64,000 nucleotides of DNA from Flaviflexus massiliensis (GTDB taxonomy: Bacteria; Actinomycetota; Actinomycetes; Actinomycetales; Actinomycetaceae), in contig NZ_LN831058.1 in assembly GCF_001375495.1 (NCBI RefSeq), forward strand, positions 1 to 64,000, written 5' to 3'. The position numbers and the translations under genes were made by a program. Numbering within the stretch: position 1 is the stretch's first letter; each line of letters begins with the position of its first letter. The notes beneath the pieces are model-generated. The model was not told where the DNA came from, made no database searches, and worked only from the letters and a program-made list of their open reading frames with translations. Shown in pieces: positions 42,194 through 52,064 of the stretch.

Positions 42194-45100
42194 TTAGTTT
42201 TCTCCGTCGAGTTCCTGCTGTGCGTCGACTGCGCGTTGCAGGGCTTCGTTGAGCTTGTCCTGGGCTTCGCCGTAGGCCGCCCAGTCACCATCGGTCATCG
42301 CCTGCTGGGATTCTTCCATCGCGGACTGTGCGTCGGAGAGAGCGATGTCGAGGCGTTCCTGAGGCGAACCAACAACGGGTGCTCCGCCGGTCGGATCCTC
42401 GGAGGGTTCCTCGGTGGGTTCGTCGGTTGGCTGCTCGGTCGGCTCATCTGTTGCGCCTTCCTTCGCCTCCTCGGCTAGTGCCTCTCTCTCGTCTGAATCC
42501 ACGTTCGAGTCGCCTGCTTCGGCTCCCGAGTCACCCTCGAAGACTTGGTCGAGTGCTTCATCGAGGGTGGGAGCGAATCCGACCTGGTCACCGAAGGCAA
42601 CGAGGACGTACTGGAGCAGCGGGTAGGACGTACCTTGCGATGCTTGGACGTAGACGGGCTGGACGTAGAGCAGACCGTCACCCATGGGCAGGGTCAGGAG
42701 GTTACCGGAACGAACGGTGGAGCCACCTTGACGGAGCAGGTTAAGTTCCCTCGACACGTCGGCGTTGGCGTTGAAGTTGTTCTGGACCTGGCCGGGGCCC
42801 GGCACCGTGAGGTCACGGGGTAGCTCGAGGAGCCTCAGCTGACCGTAGTCATCGTCCTTCACTCCCATTTCAGATCCGGCGTCGGCATTGACCGCGAGGA
42901 AGCCCGTGAGGACGTTCCTGTCGGTGTTACCACCGGGGATAAAGGAGGTGGATAGGGAGAAGGTCGCTTCGTCCGTGCCCGGCATCTGCAGCGTCTGGTA
43001 GTACGGGGGCTGCGCCGTTGTGGTCGCGCCCTCACCCACGGTCGGGTCCGGGGGAATATTCCAGAAGTCACCACCGGAGTAGAACGAGGCAGCATCGGTC
43101 ACGTGGTAGCGCGTGAGGAGCTGACGCTGCACCTTGAAGAGATCTTCGGGGTAGCGAACGTGGCTCATGAGGTCACCGGACATCTCGTCCATGCTCGTCA
43201 GCTGACCCGGGAAGATCTTGTCCCATGCCTTGAGGATCGGGTCCTCTTCATCCCACTGGTAGAGGGTGACGGATCCGTCGTATGCGTTGACGACTGCCTT
43301 GACCGAGTTGCGAATGTAGTTCACTTCCTCGGGAATGTAGCCAACAATCTGGCTGTTCGGGTCAGTCGTGGTCGTCGCATCCTCGAGGGATTCACGGGCC
43401 GAGTACGGGTACTGGTTCGTGGTCGTGTAGCCATCGATGATCCACACGAGATCCTTTGGGGTGTCCTCGTCCCCATCCATATCCACGACCGCAGGGTAGG
43501 CCTTCGAGTCGAGAGTGAGGTAGGGAGCGACCTTCTCCACGCGGGTGTGGGGATCACGGTCGTACAGGATCTGCGAGTTCTCGTTCACGCGGTCGGAGAA
43601 GAAGATCTCCTGGTCGCGGAACTTCGTGGCGAACATGATCTTGTTCCAGAGATTGCCGATGTTGGGGCCACCATCACCCTCAAAGGTGTTGTTGACCTGT
43701 CCGTTGGGGGCATCGTCGTTCGGGTAGTCAAGCTCCCACGGGTCGGAACCTTCCGGTGCACCAACGATCGAGTAGTCGGGGAGGTTCTGTCCGAAGTAGA
43801 CACGGGGCTCGTAGTCTCCGAGCTCGCCGACGGAGGGAATACCTTGCTCGAAGAAGGCCGGACGACCATCATTCTGCGCAGTATTGCCGTAGGCAGCAAC
43901 AACGCCGTAGCCGTGGGTGAAGACCGTGTGGTCGTTAACCCACGTACGCTGATCGTCACCCAGACCATCGAGGTTGAGTTCACGAACCGCGATCACGGTG
44001 TCACGCATCTCCCCCTCGATCGTGTACTTGTCGACAGCCAGTTGCTGGGCGAAGCCGTAGTATTGACGGTTCTGCTGCAGCTGGTTGAACGTGGGTGAGA
44101 CGATGTTCGGGTCAACGAGACGGATCTGCGCAGTCGACTGCGAGTCCTTCCTCAGCTGACCCGCCGTTGCCTCGGTCTCAGCGTTGTAGGTTCGAATGTC
44201 GATATCTTCAAGGCCGTAGGCCTTGAGCGTGGCATCAATGTTGCGCTGAATGTAGGGCGATTCAAGTTCGACCGCGTTCGGTTGCACCTGGAACTGCTGC
44301 ACGAGTGCCGGGTAGGCGGTGCCCACCACGATCTGCGCGACAATGGCGACGGCAATACCCGTGACCGCGATCCGCACCGCACCGCGGACGGCAACGTAAA
44401 CGAAGATGCCGGCGATGATGACGCAGATGCCGGCCATGATCTCCCTGGCGGGAAGCGATGCCTGGACCTCGGTGAAGGACGCACCCGCGTAGCGCGCGTT
44501 TTCGCTGACGAGAAGCTCGTACCTGGAAAGCCAGAAGTAGGCGGCCGCCGTGAGCGACGAGATCGCACCAAGCACTGCCAGATGGATACGTGCCTTCTTC
44601 GAGAAGTACATGGGCTTCTGCGTCGGGTCAATCCCGCCATACAAGTAGTGCATGACGAGGGCCACGATCCAGGATGCGATGAGCAGCCTGACGATGAAGG
44701 ACAGGATGAGGGACAGCATCGGGAGGGTAAAAACAAAGAACCCAATGTCGATGCCGAACTGGGGGTCGACTTCGTTAAAGGGCTCTCGGTTAATGAACAG
44801 GAGGATGGTGCGCCACTGGCTACCCGTCCCCGCAGCAAACATGAGGCCGAACAGGAGCGGCAGTCCGTAGAAGGCGGCCTTGCGATACTTGCTGATCCCG
44901 TCCCTGTAGGGGTCCAGGTTGCGGTTGCGAATCGCACCCGGCTCCGGAATCCCATCGGCCGGATAGGCCAGTTTCATGTTGAGCCAAATAACGACGGCGA
45001 GAATGAGAACGGCAACGGTTCCCACGCCAATCTGGGCACCCCATTGGGTCCAGAAGACGCGCACGGCCTCAAGCTGGTCGTACCAGAGGACATCCGTCCA

Positions 45101-45271
45101 CACGTTCGACACGATGACGAACAGGAAGAGGAGGGCGGCAAGAATAACGACGGTAGGAATGAACGCCCCGCCGGCTCCGCCACCCGCCGTGGCTCCGGGC
45201 CGTTGCCCCGAGCCTCCGCCCGGACTCCACGGGCGCTCGTTTGAAGAAGAAGTGGTCACAGGTTTCTCCAT
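42194..45271 (-). CDS. UPF0182 family membrane protein
   Basis: A 1025-residue protein of the actinobacterial UPF0182 family (mycobacterial Rv3193c type). Seven predicted membrane helices occupy about residues 35-330, followed by a large extracytoplasmic domain (about 340-880) with conserved motifs such as YGFAQQLAVDKY and FTHGYGVVAAYGN, and an acidic, repetitive tail (TDEPTEQPTDEPTEEP near 940-960) ending in a charged helix. Function is unknown. It is divergent from the PPA1309 gene and close to the YlbL-like protease gene. Confidence 0.94.
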   Translation of the reverse strand: MEKPVTTSSSNERPWSPGGGSGQRPGATAGGGAGGAFIPTVVILAALLFLFVIVSNVWTDVLWYDQLEAVRVFWTQWGAQIGVGTVAVLILAVVIWLNMKLAYPADGIPEPGAIRNRNLDPYRDGISKYRKAAFYGLPLLFGLMFAAGTGSQWRTILLFINREPFNEVDPQFGIDIGFFVFTLPMLSLILSFIVRLLIASWIVALVMHYLYGGIDPTQKPMYFSKKARIHLAVLGAISSLTAAAYFWLSRYELLVSENARYAGASFTEVQASLPAREIMAGICVIIAGIFVYVAVRGAVRIAVTGIAVAIVAQIVVGTAYPALVQQFQVQPNAVELESPYIQRNIDATLKAYGLEDIDIRTYNAETEATAGQLRKDSQSTAQIRLVDPNIVSPTFNQLQQNRQYYGFAQQLAVDKYTIEGEMRDTVIAVRELNLDGLGDDQRTWVNDHTVFTHGYGVVAAYGNTAQNDGRPAFFEQGIPSVGELGDYEPRVYFGQNLPDYSIVGAPEGSDPWELDYPNDDAPNGQVNNTFEGDGGPNIGNLWNKIMFATKFRDQEIFFSDRVNENSQILYDRDPHTRVEKVAPYLTLDSKAYPAVVDMDGDEDTPKDLVWIIDGYTTTNQYPYSARESLEDATTTTDPNSQIVGYIPEEVNYIRNSVKAVVNAYDGSVTLYQWDEEDPILKAWDKIFPGQLTSMDEMSGDLMSHVRYPEDLFKVQRQLLTRYHVTDAASFYSGGDFWNIPPDPTVGEGATTTAQPPYYQTLQMPGTDEATFSLSTSFIPGGNTDRNVLTGFLAVNADAGSEMGVKDDDYGQLRLLELPRDLTVPGPGQVQNNFNANADVSRELNLLRQGGSTVRSGNLLTLPMGDGLLYVQPVYVQASQGTSYPLLQYVLVAFGDQVGFAPTLDEALDQVFEGDSGAEAGDSNVDSDEREALAEEAKEGATDEPTEQPTDEPTEEPSEDPTGGAPVVGSPQERLDIALSDAQSAMEESQQAMTDGDWAAYGEAQDKLNEALQRAVDAQQELDGEN

Positions 45272-45379
45272 GATTTGGAAAATGTACCCTCTAACCGTAT
45301 CGCACCATTCTGGGAGCGTGACAGGTGCTTCTTCCGTTCTATGTCACGTTGACTTTCACCCGTATGACACCATTAACCC

Positions 45380-45922
45380 ATGGAGTTGAACCCTAAGGTT
45401 GCCGCGCTGAAAGATGCCGTCACAGATATTGAAAAGTTCGTCGCCTCGGATGGTTGGGATGCACCAATCAGGATCTTTGCCATCATTAAGGCCGTTCCCG
45501 CACTTGAAAAGGCGCCGCAACTCGCGGAAGAACTTCCCGCCGATGTCGCACTGAACGCGATTACCGATCCGCACACTTTGTTCTCGGTCGAACAGGAAGG
45601 GCTCCCCGAGGCCTCCACCCTCGAAGAACTTCTCGCTCAATTGGCGTGGCCCGACGAGGTTGATGGGGCCGCAATTGTGGCAGAACGCATCATCGTTCCC
45701 CCGTCAGCTGAAAAAGATTTGCCTAAAGACCCGAAACTTGCCCTCATTGCCCTGTCCGAGCATCCCGAGAAGGAAGATGTTCGCATGGCCGTGGGCTACA
45801 TGCGCGAGGGAGAAACCTGGTGTGCGATCCGCACGCGCACGCATGACAGCGACGATTCCGTGGTAGGCAGCCCTGACGCGGTGCCCGGCCTCATCTCGGC
45901 ACTCAAGGCAACCTTCGACTAG
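45380..45922 (+). CDS. PPA1309 family protein
   Basis: A 180-residue soluble, acidic protein of the actinobacterial PPA1309 family of unknown function. Typical pieces are the N-terminal HVG/DGWDAPIRIFAI-like segment, the VAERIIVPPSAE strand and the late VGYMREGETWCAIRTRTHDSDD block. The gene habitually sits between the UPF0182 and PDZ-protease genes in actinobacteria, as here. A TTGACT box (45349-45354) is followed by an imperfect -10 (CATTAA) very near the ATG, so the message may have little or no leader. Confidence 0.88.
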   Translation: MELNPKVAALKDAVTDIEKFVASDGWDAPIRIFAIIKAVPALEKAPQLAEELPADVALNAITDPHTLFSVEQEGLPEASTLEELLAQLAWPDEVDGAAIVAERIIVPPSAEKDLPKDPKLALIALSEHPEKEDVRMAVGYMREGETWCAIRTRTHDSDDSVVGSPDAVPGLISALKATFD

Positions 45923-45939
45923 GGAAAACTTGTGTCCAG

Positions 45940-45971
45940 GCTCCGCGAAGTTCCTTGCAACTTCGCGGAGC
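45940..45971. terminator. Bidirectional terminator between PPA1309 and protease genes
   Basis: A perfect 13-bp stem (GCTCCGCGAAGTT / AACTTCGCGGAGC) with a 6-base loop lies between two convergent genes. U-tails are weak. Confidence 0.65.
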
Positions 45972-46018
45972 TACCAGGAAAGCGAAGCTATAAATAACTA
46001 TGTGGAGATAAGGGGAAC

Positions 46019-47140
46019 TTAGGGGGCTTCGCAGGTCGGCAGGTCTGCCGTATCCCCGCTCTTGATCGCTTCGAGTGCTTCGAGGGAGTCATCGAGGTTA
46101 TCGACGGCAATGATTTGCATGCCGTCAATCTCGTGGGCGATCACCTCATCGCAGTTCTCGATCGGTGCCAGGAAGTATTCGGCCCCCGCGTCCTTCGCGC
46201 CAACGAGCTTGTAACGGATGCCCCCAATCGGGCCAATATCGCCCCGAGCATCCACCGTCCCTGTCCCAGCAATGACATTATCGCCGCCCACAGAACCCTC
46301 GGTTAGCTGATCGTAGATCTCGAGGGCAAACATTTGTCCTGCACTCGGCCCACCGATGTCGTGGAGGCGGATATCGGCGCTCGGCGATCCTTCTTCCACC
46401 TCCGTGGATACGAGAACTCCGAGGAGCGAACCCTCACTATCATCGTCAGGTTCGGAGGTCGTCACCTGCTCGGAATGCTCGGTCCCGTTGCGTTCAACGG
46501 TGACCGTCAGTTCCGTTCCCGGCTCGACGGTTGCCAAGTACTCCCTTAGCTCGGAGAAGTTCACGGGACTGAACGGGTCTTCACCGGGTGCCTGAAGAGA
46601 GAGCAGGATATCGCCCTCGCGGAGCTTCCCCTCGGCATCCGACCCCTCGGACATGCCCTCAATTATTGTCGTGGTCGGGATGTCAATGCCGGCCAGTGAA
46701 TAACCTGCAAGGACCGCGTTGACCTGGGATTCGGCCATCATGGCCGCGCTCGCGGCACGCACGTCCTCGTTCGTGTCCTCGGCCGTGTAGAGCAGGCGGA
46801 CGGGGATCAGATCCTTGTTGCTATCGAGAAGAGCCTCTACAGCAGCGGCTCCTCGCACGGACGCATCCGGGTTACCAAAGGTGGAGACGGTCGTGAGGTG
46901 AAGATCGGTATCGGATGGGAAGGTTTCCGCATCGGTGTTCGTCAGTTCAATAACCTGCTGGCCTTCGATCTCCACGACCGATAGCGCGGGCCCGGGGGCC
47001 TGATAAAGATAGGTGGTGGGCATGAAAGCCTGCCAGGTGAGGAGCGCACCAAAACCAATGGCCACGACCCCTCCGAGAAGAACTCGCGGCGGGGTGGGCT
47101 GGAAATTGTCGTCCCGATACCTCACCGTCCAATGATGCAC
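46019..47140 (-). CDS. PDZ-domain Lon-like serine protease (YlbL type)
   Basis: A membrane-anchored protease with a single N-terminal helix (about 19-40), a PDZ domain (about 150-235) and a C-terminal Lon-type proteolytic domain with the Ser-Lys dyad Ser266 (GGPSAGQ) and Lys311 (GIRYKLVGA). In Bacillus, YlbL degrades a cell-division inhibitor; the mycobacterial ortholog is Rv3194c. At 373 residues it is of normal length. The start is GTG. Located next to UPF0182 as in mycobacteria. Confidence 0.93.
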   Translation of the reverse strand: MHHWTVRYRDDNFQPTPPRVLLGGVVAIGFGALLTWQAFMPTTYLYQAPGPALSVVEIEGQQVIELTNTDAETFPSDTDLHLTTVSTFGNPDASVRGAAAVEALLDSNKDLIPVRLLYTAEDTNEDVRAASAAMMAESQVNAVLAGYSLAGIDIPTTTIIEGMSEGSDAEGKLREGDILLSLQAPGEDPFSPVNFSELREYLATVEPGTELTVTVERNGTEHSEQVTTSEPDDDSEGSLLGVLVSTEVEEGSPSADIRLHDIGGPSAGQMFALEIYDQLTEGSVGGDNVIAGTGTVDARGDIGPIGGIRYKLVGAKDAGAEYFLAPIENCDEVIAHEIDGMQIIAVDNLDDSLEALEAIKSGDTADLPTCEAP

Positions 47141-47253
47141 CGGGGCGGGGTCACTATTGCAAACCGGGCAGGTGTTTCGCCCATAGCACGGATACTGGTA
47201 TTCGGGACCTCCGCTCCACTAGCCTGGACATCAAAGTAACGGAGGAGCTAATC

Positions 47254-48651
47254 GTGAGCAATGACCCCCATCCCCACGGTGATGACTGGAAAGACATGTT
47301 GCGTGCAGTCCTGGGCGACCAGGCTGCCGATGAAGTCATCGCCTCCATGGAAGCCCAGGGACTCGATCCAGCTAACTTCGCTCGCATGAATGCTTCGGGG
47401 GCGGACATGTCCGTCCTCATGAGCCAGCTGCGGACCATGATGTCCGGTACCCCCGGCGGCCCCGTCAACTGGCAGATCGCCGAACAGGTCGCGAAAGACT
47501 CCATCACCCGTGAAGGCGTCGACACGCTGACGAAGGGTGAGGTGGAAAAGGTTAAGCAGGACCTGCAGCTCGCCAACATGTGGCTCAACCAGGCAACGGC
47601 TCTCGACCCGTCCTACGGACCGGAGCAGGCATGGACAAGGCTGGACTGGATCGCTCACGCACAGTCAACGTTCCGCCGCATGACAGAACCGGTTGCCGCG
47701 AACCTCACGGCCGCATTCACGCGCGCCCTCGAGGAGCAGATGGAGCACATGCCGGAGGAAATGAAAGCGATGATGGGTGGCCAGGCCTCCACCTTCATCA
47801 GCCACATGATGTCCTCCATGACCGGCATGCAGTTCGGTGCCGCGCTCGGCGAGCTCGCCAAGCAGTCCTTCGGTTCCACCGATACGGGCCTGCCCTTCGT
47901 CGAAGGTCACACAACCGCACTCGTTCCATCCAACGTTGCGGAGTTCGCGGAGGGACTGGAGATCTCCCCCGAAGAGGTTTCCCTCTACGTGGCGGTACGG
48001 GAGCACGCTCATGCTCGCCTGTTTGCCTCATCATCGTGGCTACGCGCATACCTCCTCGACACGATCGAGGCGTGGGCGCGCGACATCAACATCGACATGA
48101 GTGCTGTTGATGAGCAACTGCGAAGCATCGACATGTCCAATCCGCAGGCAGTTCCCGAAATCGATCTGACCGACGTGTTCAGCCCCGCCCCAACCGAGTC
48201 ACAGCAGGCTGTTCTCACCCAGCTGGAGACAATCCTTGCTCTCATCGAGGGCTGGGTCAGCGAGGTCACCGACATTGCAACGGCCGGCACTCTCCCGGGA
48301 GCGGATGCGTTGCGTGAAATGTTTACGCGACGCCGCGCCACGGGCGGCCCCGCCGAGGTGACGTTCGGAAGCCTTGTAGGACTTGAACTCCGTCCCAAGA
48401 GGGTCCGTGAAGCGGCCCAGTTCTGGAAGGTTGCCCTCGAGAAGGGTGACCTTGAGTCCCGCGATCACCTGTGGTCCCATCCGGACCTGCTCCCCGACAG
48501 TGACGATCTGGATAATCCGGATGCGTTCTTCTCCGATCAGGAAACCGATCTGGAATCTGAGATCGACAATCTGCTCGCGGGTATCTTTGCCGATGAGGAA
48601 GCGGGCGAGGACCCCTCGGGTCCGGAAGAGCCGCTTCCTCCCACAAACTAA
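47254..48651 (+). CDS. DUF2342 zinc-dependent metalloprotease-like protein
   Basis: A 465-residue protein of the actinobacterial DUF2342 family (Rv3195 type), described as zincin-like. The conserved block is VREHAHARLFASSSWLR, where the zincin histidines would lie, followed by the amphipathic IEAWARDINID helix. N-terminal residues are acidic and methionine-rich; no signal peptide, so it is cytosolic. It starts with GTG behind GGAGGAG. The substrate is unknown, and it is not established that it has protease activity. Confidence 0.9.
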   Translation: MSNDPHPHGDDWKDMLRAVLGDQAADEVIASMEAQGLDPANFARMNASGADMSVLMSQLRTMMSGTPGGPVNWQIAEQVAKDSITREGVDTLTKGEVEKVKQDLQLANMWLNQATALDPSYGPEQAWTRLDWIAHAQSTFRRMTEPVAANLTAAFTRALEEQMEHMPEEMKAMMGGQASTFISHMMSSMTGMQFGAALGELAKQSFGSTDTGLPFVEGHTTALVPSNVAEFAEGLEISPEEVSLYVAVREHAHARLFASSSWLRAYLLDTIEAWARDINIDMSAVDEQLRSIDMSNPQAVPEIDLTDVFSPAPTESQQAVLTQLETILALIEGWVSEVTDIATAGTLPGADALREMFTRRRATGGPAEVTFGSLVGLELRPKRVREAAQFWKVALEKGDLESRDHLWSHPDLLPDSDDLDNPDAFFSDQETDLESEIDNLLAGIFADEEAGEDPSGPEEPLPPTN

Positions 48652-48710
48652 GCCGCGGATCACGAGGGAGGGAACACCTACCCCTTCAATCAATCTCGGT
48701 ACACAAACCA

Positions 48711-48754
48711 AGCTGATCCCCCTGCCTGTGGAAACTCGGGCAGGGGGATCAGCT
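48711..48754 (+). terminator. Terminator after the DUF2342 gene
   Basis: A perfect 16-bp stem (AGCTGATCCCCCTGCC and complement) with a 12-base loop lies between the DUF2342 and ThiF-like genes, showing that they are separate transcripts. Confidence 0.75.
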
Positions 48755-48762
48755 TATCCGGC

Positions 48763-48768
48763 TAGGCT
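48763..48768 (+). promoter_or_regulatory. -10 element for the leaderless ThiF-like gene
   Basis: TAGGCT is followed by six bases and ATG at 48775, starting just 9 bases after the preceding terminator stem. Confidence 0.55.
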
Positions 48769-48774
48769 GTCCGC

Positions 48775-49719
48775 ATGTATCTTCCGGATGGTCTTGGTGT
48801 GTATTGGCGCGATCATGACAGTGTTCAGGTGGGTTTACATCCTGAGCGCAGTGCTATCTTTGATGGTCTCTATCCGCGCGAGATCTCCCTCTTTAACCTT
48901 TTGCGGAACCCGTGCACTCCCGAAGACGTCTCCCATTGGGCTTCTTCCCATCAGGTTGATCGGGAACGTGCCACCAAGATTTGGGACCAGGTCGAAGAAT
49001 CCGGACTAGCGGTACAGAACACCCTGCCGGGGAACATGGCGAGAACGGAGTTCTTGGCGCTCGCGAGGGCCGGTTCCGTCTTTCCCGAACGTGCCTCCCG
49101 CACCGGCATTGAAATCCACGGCACTGGAGTCATCGGGATTCTCCTCGCCCTTGCCCTCAATAATTACGGGTTCGCCAGCATCCATTTTTCGGATTCAAAA
49201 CCCGTGACCGAAGCCCAGTCGCGATGGCTGGGAACAGCTGCCTTTGGGCAACCGACCGAGCAGGTGGTGAGGCCACTCCTCCTCCCGCCACGCAAGAAAC
49301 CCGAACGCACCTTCGTCGTTTCGGTGACGAGCAGGGTCTTTCCCCGGCACATTGCGCGCGTGGCGCTGGCTAATGATGTGGGGTATTTGCCTGTTGTGGT
49401 GGCAGAAGCTGATGTTCAGGTCGGGCCATTCGTCACGGACTCTCCCTGCATTGAATGCGTAGAACTATCCCGTAGGGATCGTGACGAGAAGTGGCCGCTA
49501 CTTGTCAATCAGGGAGAGCGTCTCCCGGTCGTGGAAACGGATATTGCGAGCGCCTTCCAGGCGGCCTCCTGGGTGGTGGGGGAAATACTGCACACCCTGG
49601 CGTATCCGAGCATGTTGCCGCGCCTGCATTCGAGCGTGCTTCACATCCCTCCCCCGCCAGCATGGCCAACCATTGAAAACCTCAGCCCACATCAGGAGTG
49701 CGGCTGCAACGACCTGTAA
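48775..49719 (+). CDS. ThiF/E1-like protein with CxxC and CGC zinc ligands
   Basis: A 314-residue protein resembling the ThiF/MoeB/E1 fold and the cyclodehydratase partner proteins of azole peptide (TOMM) clusters. The nucleotide-binding glycine motif is GTGVIG (116-121) followed by an acidic strand end (IHFSDSK). Two cysteine pairs, C225-x2-C228 (SPCIECVE) and the terminal C309-G-C311 (HQECGCN), match the structural zinc site of E1 enzymes. The N-terminal 100 residues look like a winged-helix domain. No precursor peptide or sulfur carrier is nearby. The gene sits where mycobacteria have Rv3196. Confidence 0.8.
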   Translation: MYLPDGLGVYWRDHDSVQVGLHPERSAIFDGLYPREISLFNLLRNPCTPEDVSHWASSHQVDRERATKIWDQVEESGLAVQNTLPGNMARTEFLALARAGSVFPERASRTGIEIHGTGVIGILLALALNNYGFASIHFSDSKPVTEAQSRWLGTAAFGQPTEQVVRPLLLPPRKKPERTFVVSVTSRVFPRHIARVALANDVGYLPVVVAEADVQVGPFVTDSPCIECVELSRRDRDEKWPLLVNQGERLPVVETDIASAFQAASWVVGEILHTLAYPSMLPRLHSSVLHIPPPPAWPTIENLSPHQECGCNDL

Positions 49720-49721
49720 TC

Positions 49722-49769
49722 GTCCCGTAAGCGAATTCATCCAAATGCGATGCATGAAAGTGACGGGAC
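49722..49769. terminator. Possible bidirectional terminator between ThiF-like gene and uvrD2
   Basis: Outer arms GTCCCGT / ACGGGAC enclose an inner TTCAT / ATGAA pairing. It fills most of the 68-base gap between convergent genes, with TTCGCTCTTCT following on the plus strand. Confidence 0.45.
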
Positions 49770-49787
49770 TTCGCTCTTCTCTAGTTC

Positions 49788-51782
49788 CTACCTCGTGGCA
49801 TCGATGACCTGAAGGATTGCGGCGCCGTAGTTGTCGAGCTTCGTCATCCCGATCCCCTTCACCTTGCCGAGTTCGTGGATGGTTGCGGGCTTGGCGGAGG
49901 CAATATTCATGAGCACCGTGTCAACAAGGATGAGATAGGCAGGCTTGCGTTCTTCGGCTGCCTGTACCTTCCGCCAAGCTTTCAAATTGTTCAGAAGCTC
50001 AACATCGTTCGGATGGTTGAGTTCAAACTCGAGGGCCGCTTCCTTTGTTCGTCTCCGCGTCTGGGTAGCTCGGGAAACCTTGGCGGTTTCGGGCCAGATG
50101 CCGTCAAGGAACCTGGTGCGCTTGCGGTTGCCGCGGCCGCTGTTGGAGCGTGACCTCGCGTAGCTCACGTACAGGTGTTCGCGGGCACGGGTGATGCCGA
50201 CGTAAAGGAGGCGCCGCTCCTCGTCGATGGCCTGCGGTGTTTCTGCGAGCGAGATCGGCATGAGTCCCTCGCTCATACCGGCCAGGAAGACAGCATCCCA
50301 TTCTAGGCCCTTCGCCGCGTGCATCGTCGAAATCGTCACACCCTCAACGGTCGGGGCATTCTGGTGGGAGGCTCGCTCTTCCAGCTCTGCCACAAATCCC
50401 GCCAGGTCGGCACCCCGGCTTTCGTGGATGTCATCGGCGAGGATGACAAGGGCGTTGAGCGCTTCCCAGCGCTCCCGCTGAGCACCTGCGACCTTTGGGG
50501 CGTTCGTTTCCCAGCCGAGCCGGCGCACAACTTCGCGGACGATCTCGGGCATGGACTGTTCGGCCCCGCTCCGTGCGAAAGACCGCATCATGACCATGGC
50601 CTCACGGATCTCTTTTCGCGAGAAGTAGCGTTCGCCTCCCCGGATCGTGAATCCAATCCCCGCATCAGCCAGTGCCGTCTCAAAAGCTTGGGACTGGGAG
50701 TTCGTGCGGAGCAGAATGGCGATCTCTGATAGGAGCACGCCGCGACGCTGAAGATCAATGATGCGCTTCGCAATATCCTTAGCCTCCGCATCATCATCCT
50801 CGTAGTCCCGGTAGTCAACTGCCGGACCCGAGGGCCGCTGGGCAACGAGCTTGACCGCGCCCTGGAGGCGTCCGGGTGCGATGACCCGGTTGGCAGCATC
50901 AACAATCTGGGGTGTGGATCGGTAGTCCCGCACCAGCTCAACTTCGCTTGCTTCCTTGAAGCGCTTCCGGAAGTCTCTCAGGTAGCTCGGGGTAGCCCCG
51001 GTGAAGGAGTAGATCGTCTGGGACACGTCGCCCACCACGCACAGGTCCCGCCTCTCCCCCAACCAGTGGTCGAGAAGTCGCTGCTGAAGGGGTGACACGT
51101 CCTGGTATTCGTCGACGACAAAGTGACGGTACTGGTGGCGGATCTGGCGAGCAATATCGTCCCGCTCAACCATGATCCCGATGAGGATGAGAAGAATATC
51201 CTCGAAGTCGATGACGCCCCTGGCCGACTTGGCTTCCTCATAGGCGGCAATGAGCCTGCCGACCGTTTCGAGAGTCTGCCCGGCCACGCCGTCGCGCCCG
51301 GTCTTCCTGGCCTTCTCGACGTAGCGCTCCTGGCCGGTGAGCGTCACCTTGGACCATTCGATCTCGGCTGCGAGGTCACGAACGCTCGCCCGGTCAACAC
51401 CAATACCGAGCTGTCCGGCAGCTTGCGAGATGAGTCCAATCTTCGATTCTTGGATTTGGGGCATCGGACCACCGACGGCGTGCGGCCAAAAGTACGACAG
51501 CTGACGAAGGGCCGCAGCGTGAAAGGTTTGTGCTTGCACCCCGTGCGCACCGAGGTCTCGCAGGCGCGACCGCATCTCTCCCGCCGCGCGGGACGTGAAA
51601 GTGACGGCAAGGACATTGCTGGGATGGTAGGCGCCAACGAGCACGCCGTGCGCGATCCGATAGGTGATGGCTCGGGTCTTGCCCGTGCCTGCACCTGCCC
51701 TCACAACCAGGGGGCCCTTGAGTGTTTCAGCCACCTGGCGTTGATCCGGGTCCAGGGCCGACAGCAGTTCTTCCTTGTCCAT
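49788..51782 (-). CDS. uvrD2: UvrD-like DNA helicase with HRDC domain
   Basis: A 664-residue superfamily 1A helicase that unwinds DNA 3' to 5' in repair or replication. Motifs in order: Q-motif (LDPDQRQVA), Walker A GAGTGKT (30-36), motif Ia (TFTSRAAGEM), motif II VDEYQDVSPLQ, motif III (GDVSQTIYSF), motif IV-V (TMHAAKGLEWD) and VI (VGITRAREHLYVS). A C-terminal HRDC domain (about 590-664, HELGKVKGIGMTKLDNYG) marks mycobacterial UvrD2. An SD (GGGAGGA) precedes the ATG. The nudC gene follows in the same orientation upstream, as in mycobacteria. Confidence 0.95.
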   Translation of the reverse strand: MDKEELLSALDPDQRQVAETLKGPLVVRAGAGTGKTRAITYRIAHGVLVGAYHPSNVLAVTFTSRAAGEMRSRLRDLGAHGVQAQTFHAAALRQLSYFWPHAVGGPMPQIQESKIGLISQAAGQLGIGVDRASVRDLAAEIEWSKVTLTGQERYVEKARKTGRDGVAGQTLETVGRLIAAYEEAKSARGVIDFEDILLILIGIMVERDDIARQIRHQYRHFVVDEYQDVSPLQQRLLDHWLGERRDLCVVGDVSQTIYSFTGATPSYLRDFRKRFKEASEVELVRDYRSTPQIVDAANRVIAPGRLQGAVKLVAQRPSGPAVDYRDYEDDDAEAKDIAKRIIDLQRRGVLLSEIAILLRTNSQSQAFETALADAGIGFTIRGGERYFSRKEIREAMVMMRSFARSGAEQSMPEIVREVVRRLGWETNAPKVAGAQRERWEALNALVILADDIHESRGADLAGFVAELEERASHQNAPTVEGVTISTMHAAKGLEWDAVFLAGMSEGLMPISLAETPQAIDEERRLLYVGITRAREHLYVSYARSRSNSGRGNRKRTRFLDGIWPETAKVSRATQTRRRTKEAALEFELNHPNDVELLNNLKAWRKVQAAEERKPAYLILVDTVLMNIASAKPATIHELGKVKGIGMTKLDNYGAAILQVIDATR

Positions 51783-52064
51783 TCATTCCTCCCAAACCAG
51801 TCTGTCATGGCACCCGGACACGACTGAACCCAGCCTGCGGCCGTGTGCCCCACACCTGCTGTGGATATCGGAACGCACACTTCACAGACTCGCGTTGTCC
51901 ACAAGCACTGCAAGAGCGCAGCCATCGCACGCACACGAGACTGTCTAGCAACCAGAGGTGGCTCAGGGGCAGCGCGTGGTTCAGGGAAAGAACCGGAACC
52001 CAGAACGGGAAGTTCAGGCGCTTCCTTACGGCCCGTGAAGCAGTGTAGTTGCTGAATCGTTCGT

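Noticed and set aside
43103-44098. 331-codon plus-strand frame inside the UPF0182 gene
   Set aside because: Shadow of a well-supported family protein on the other strand.
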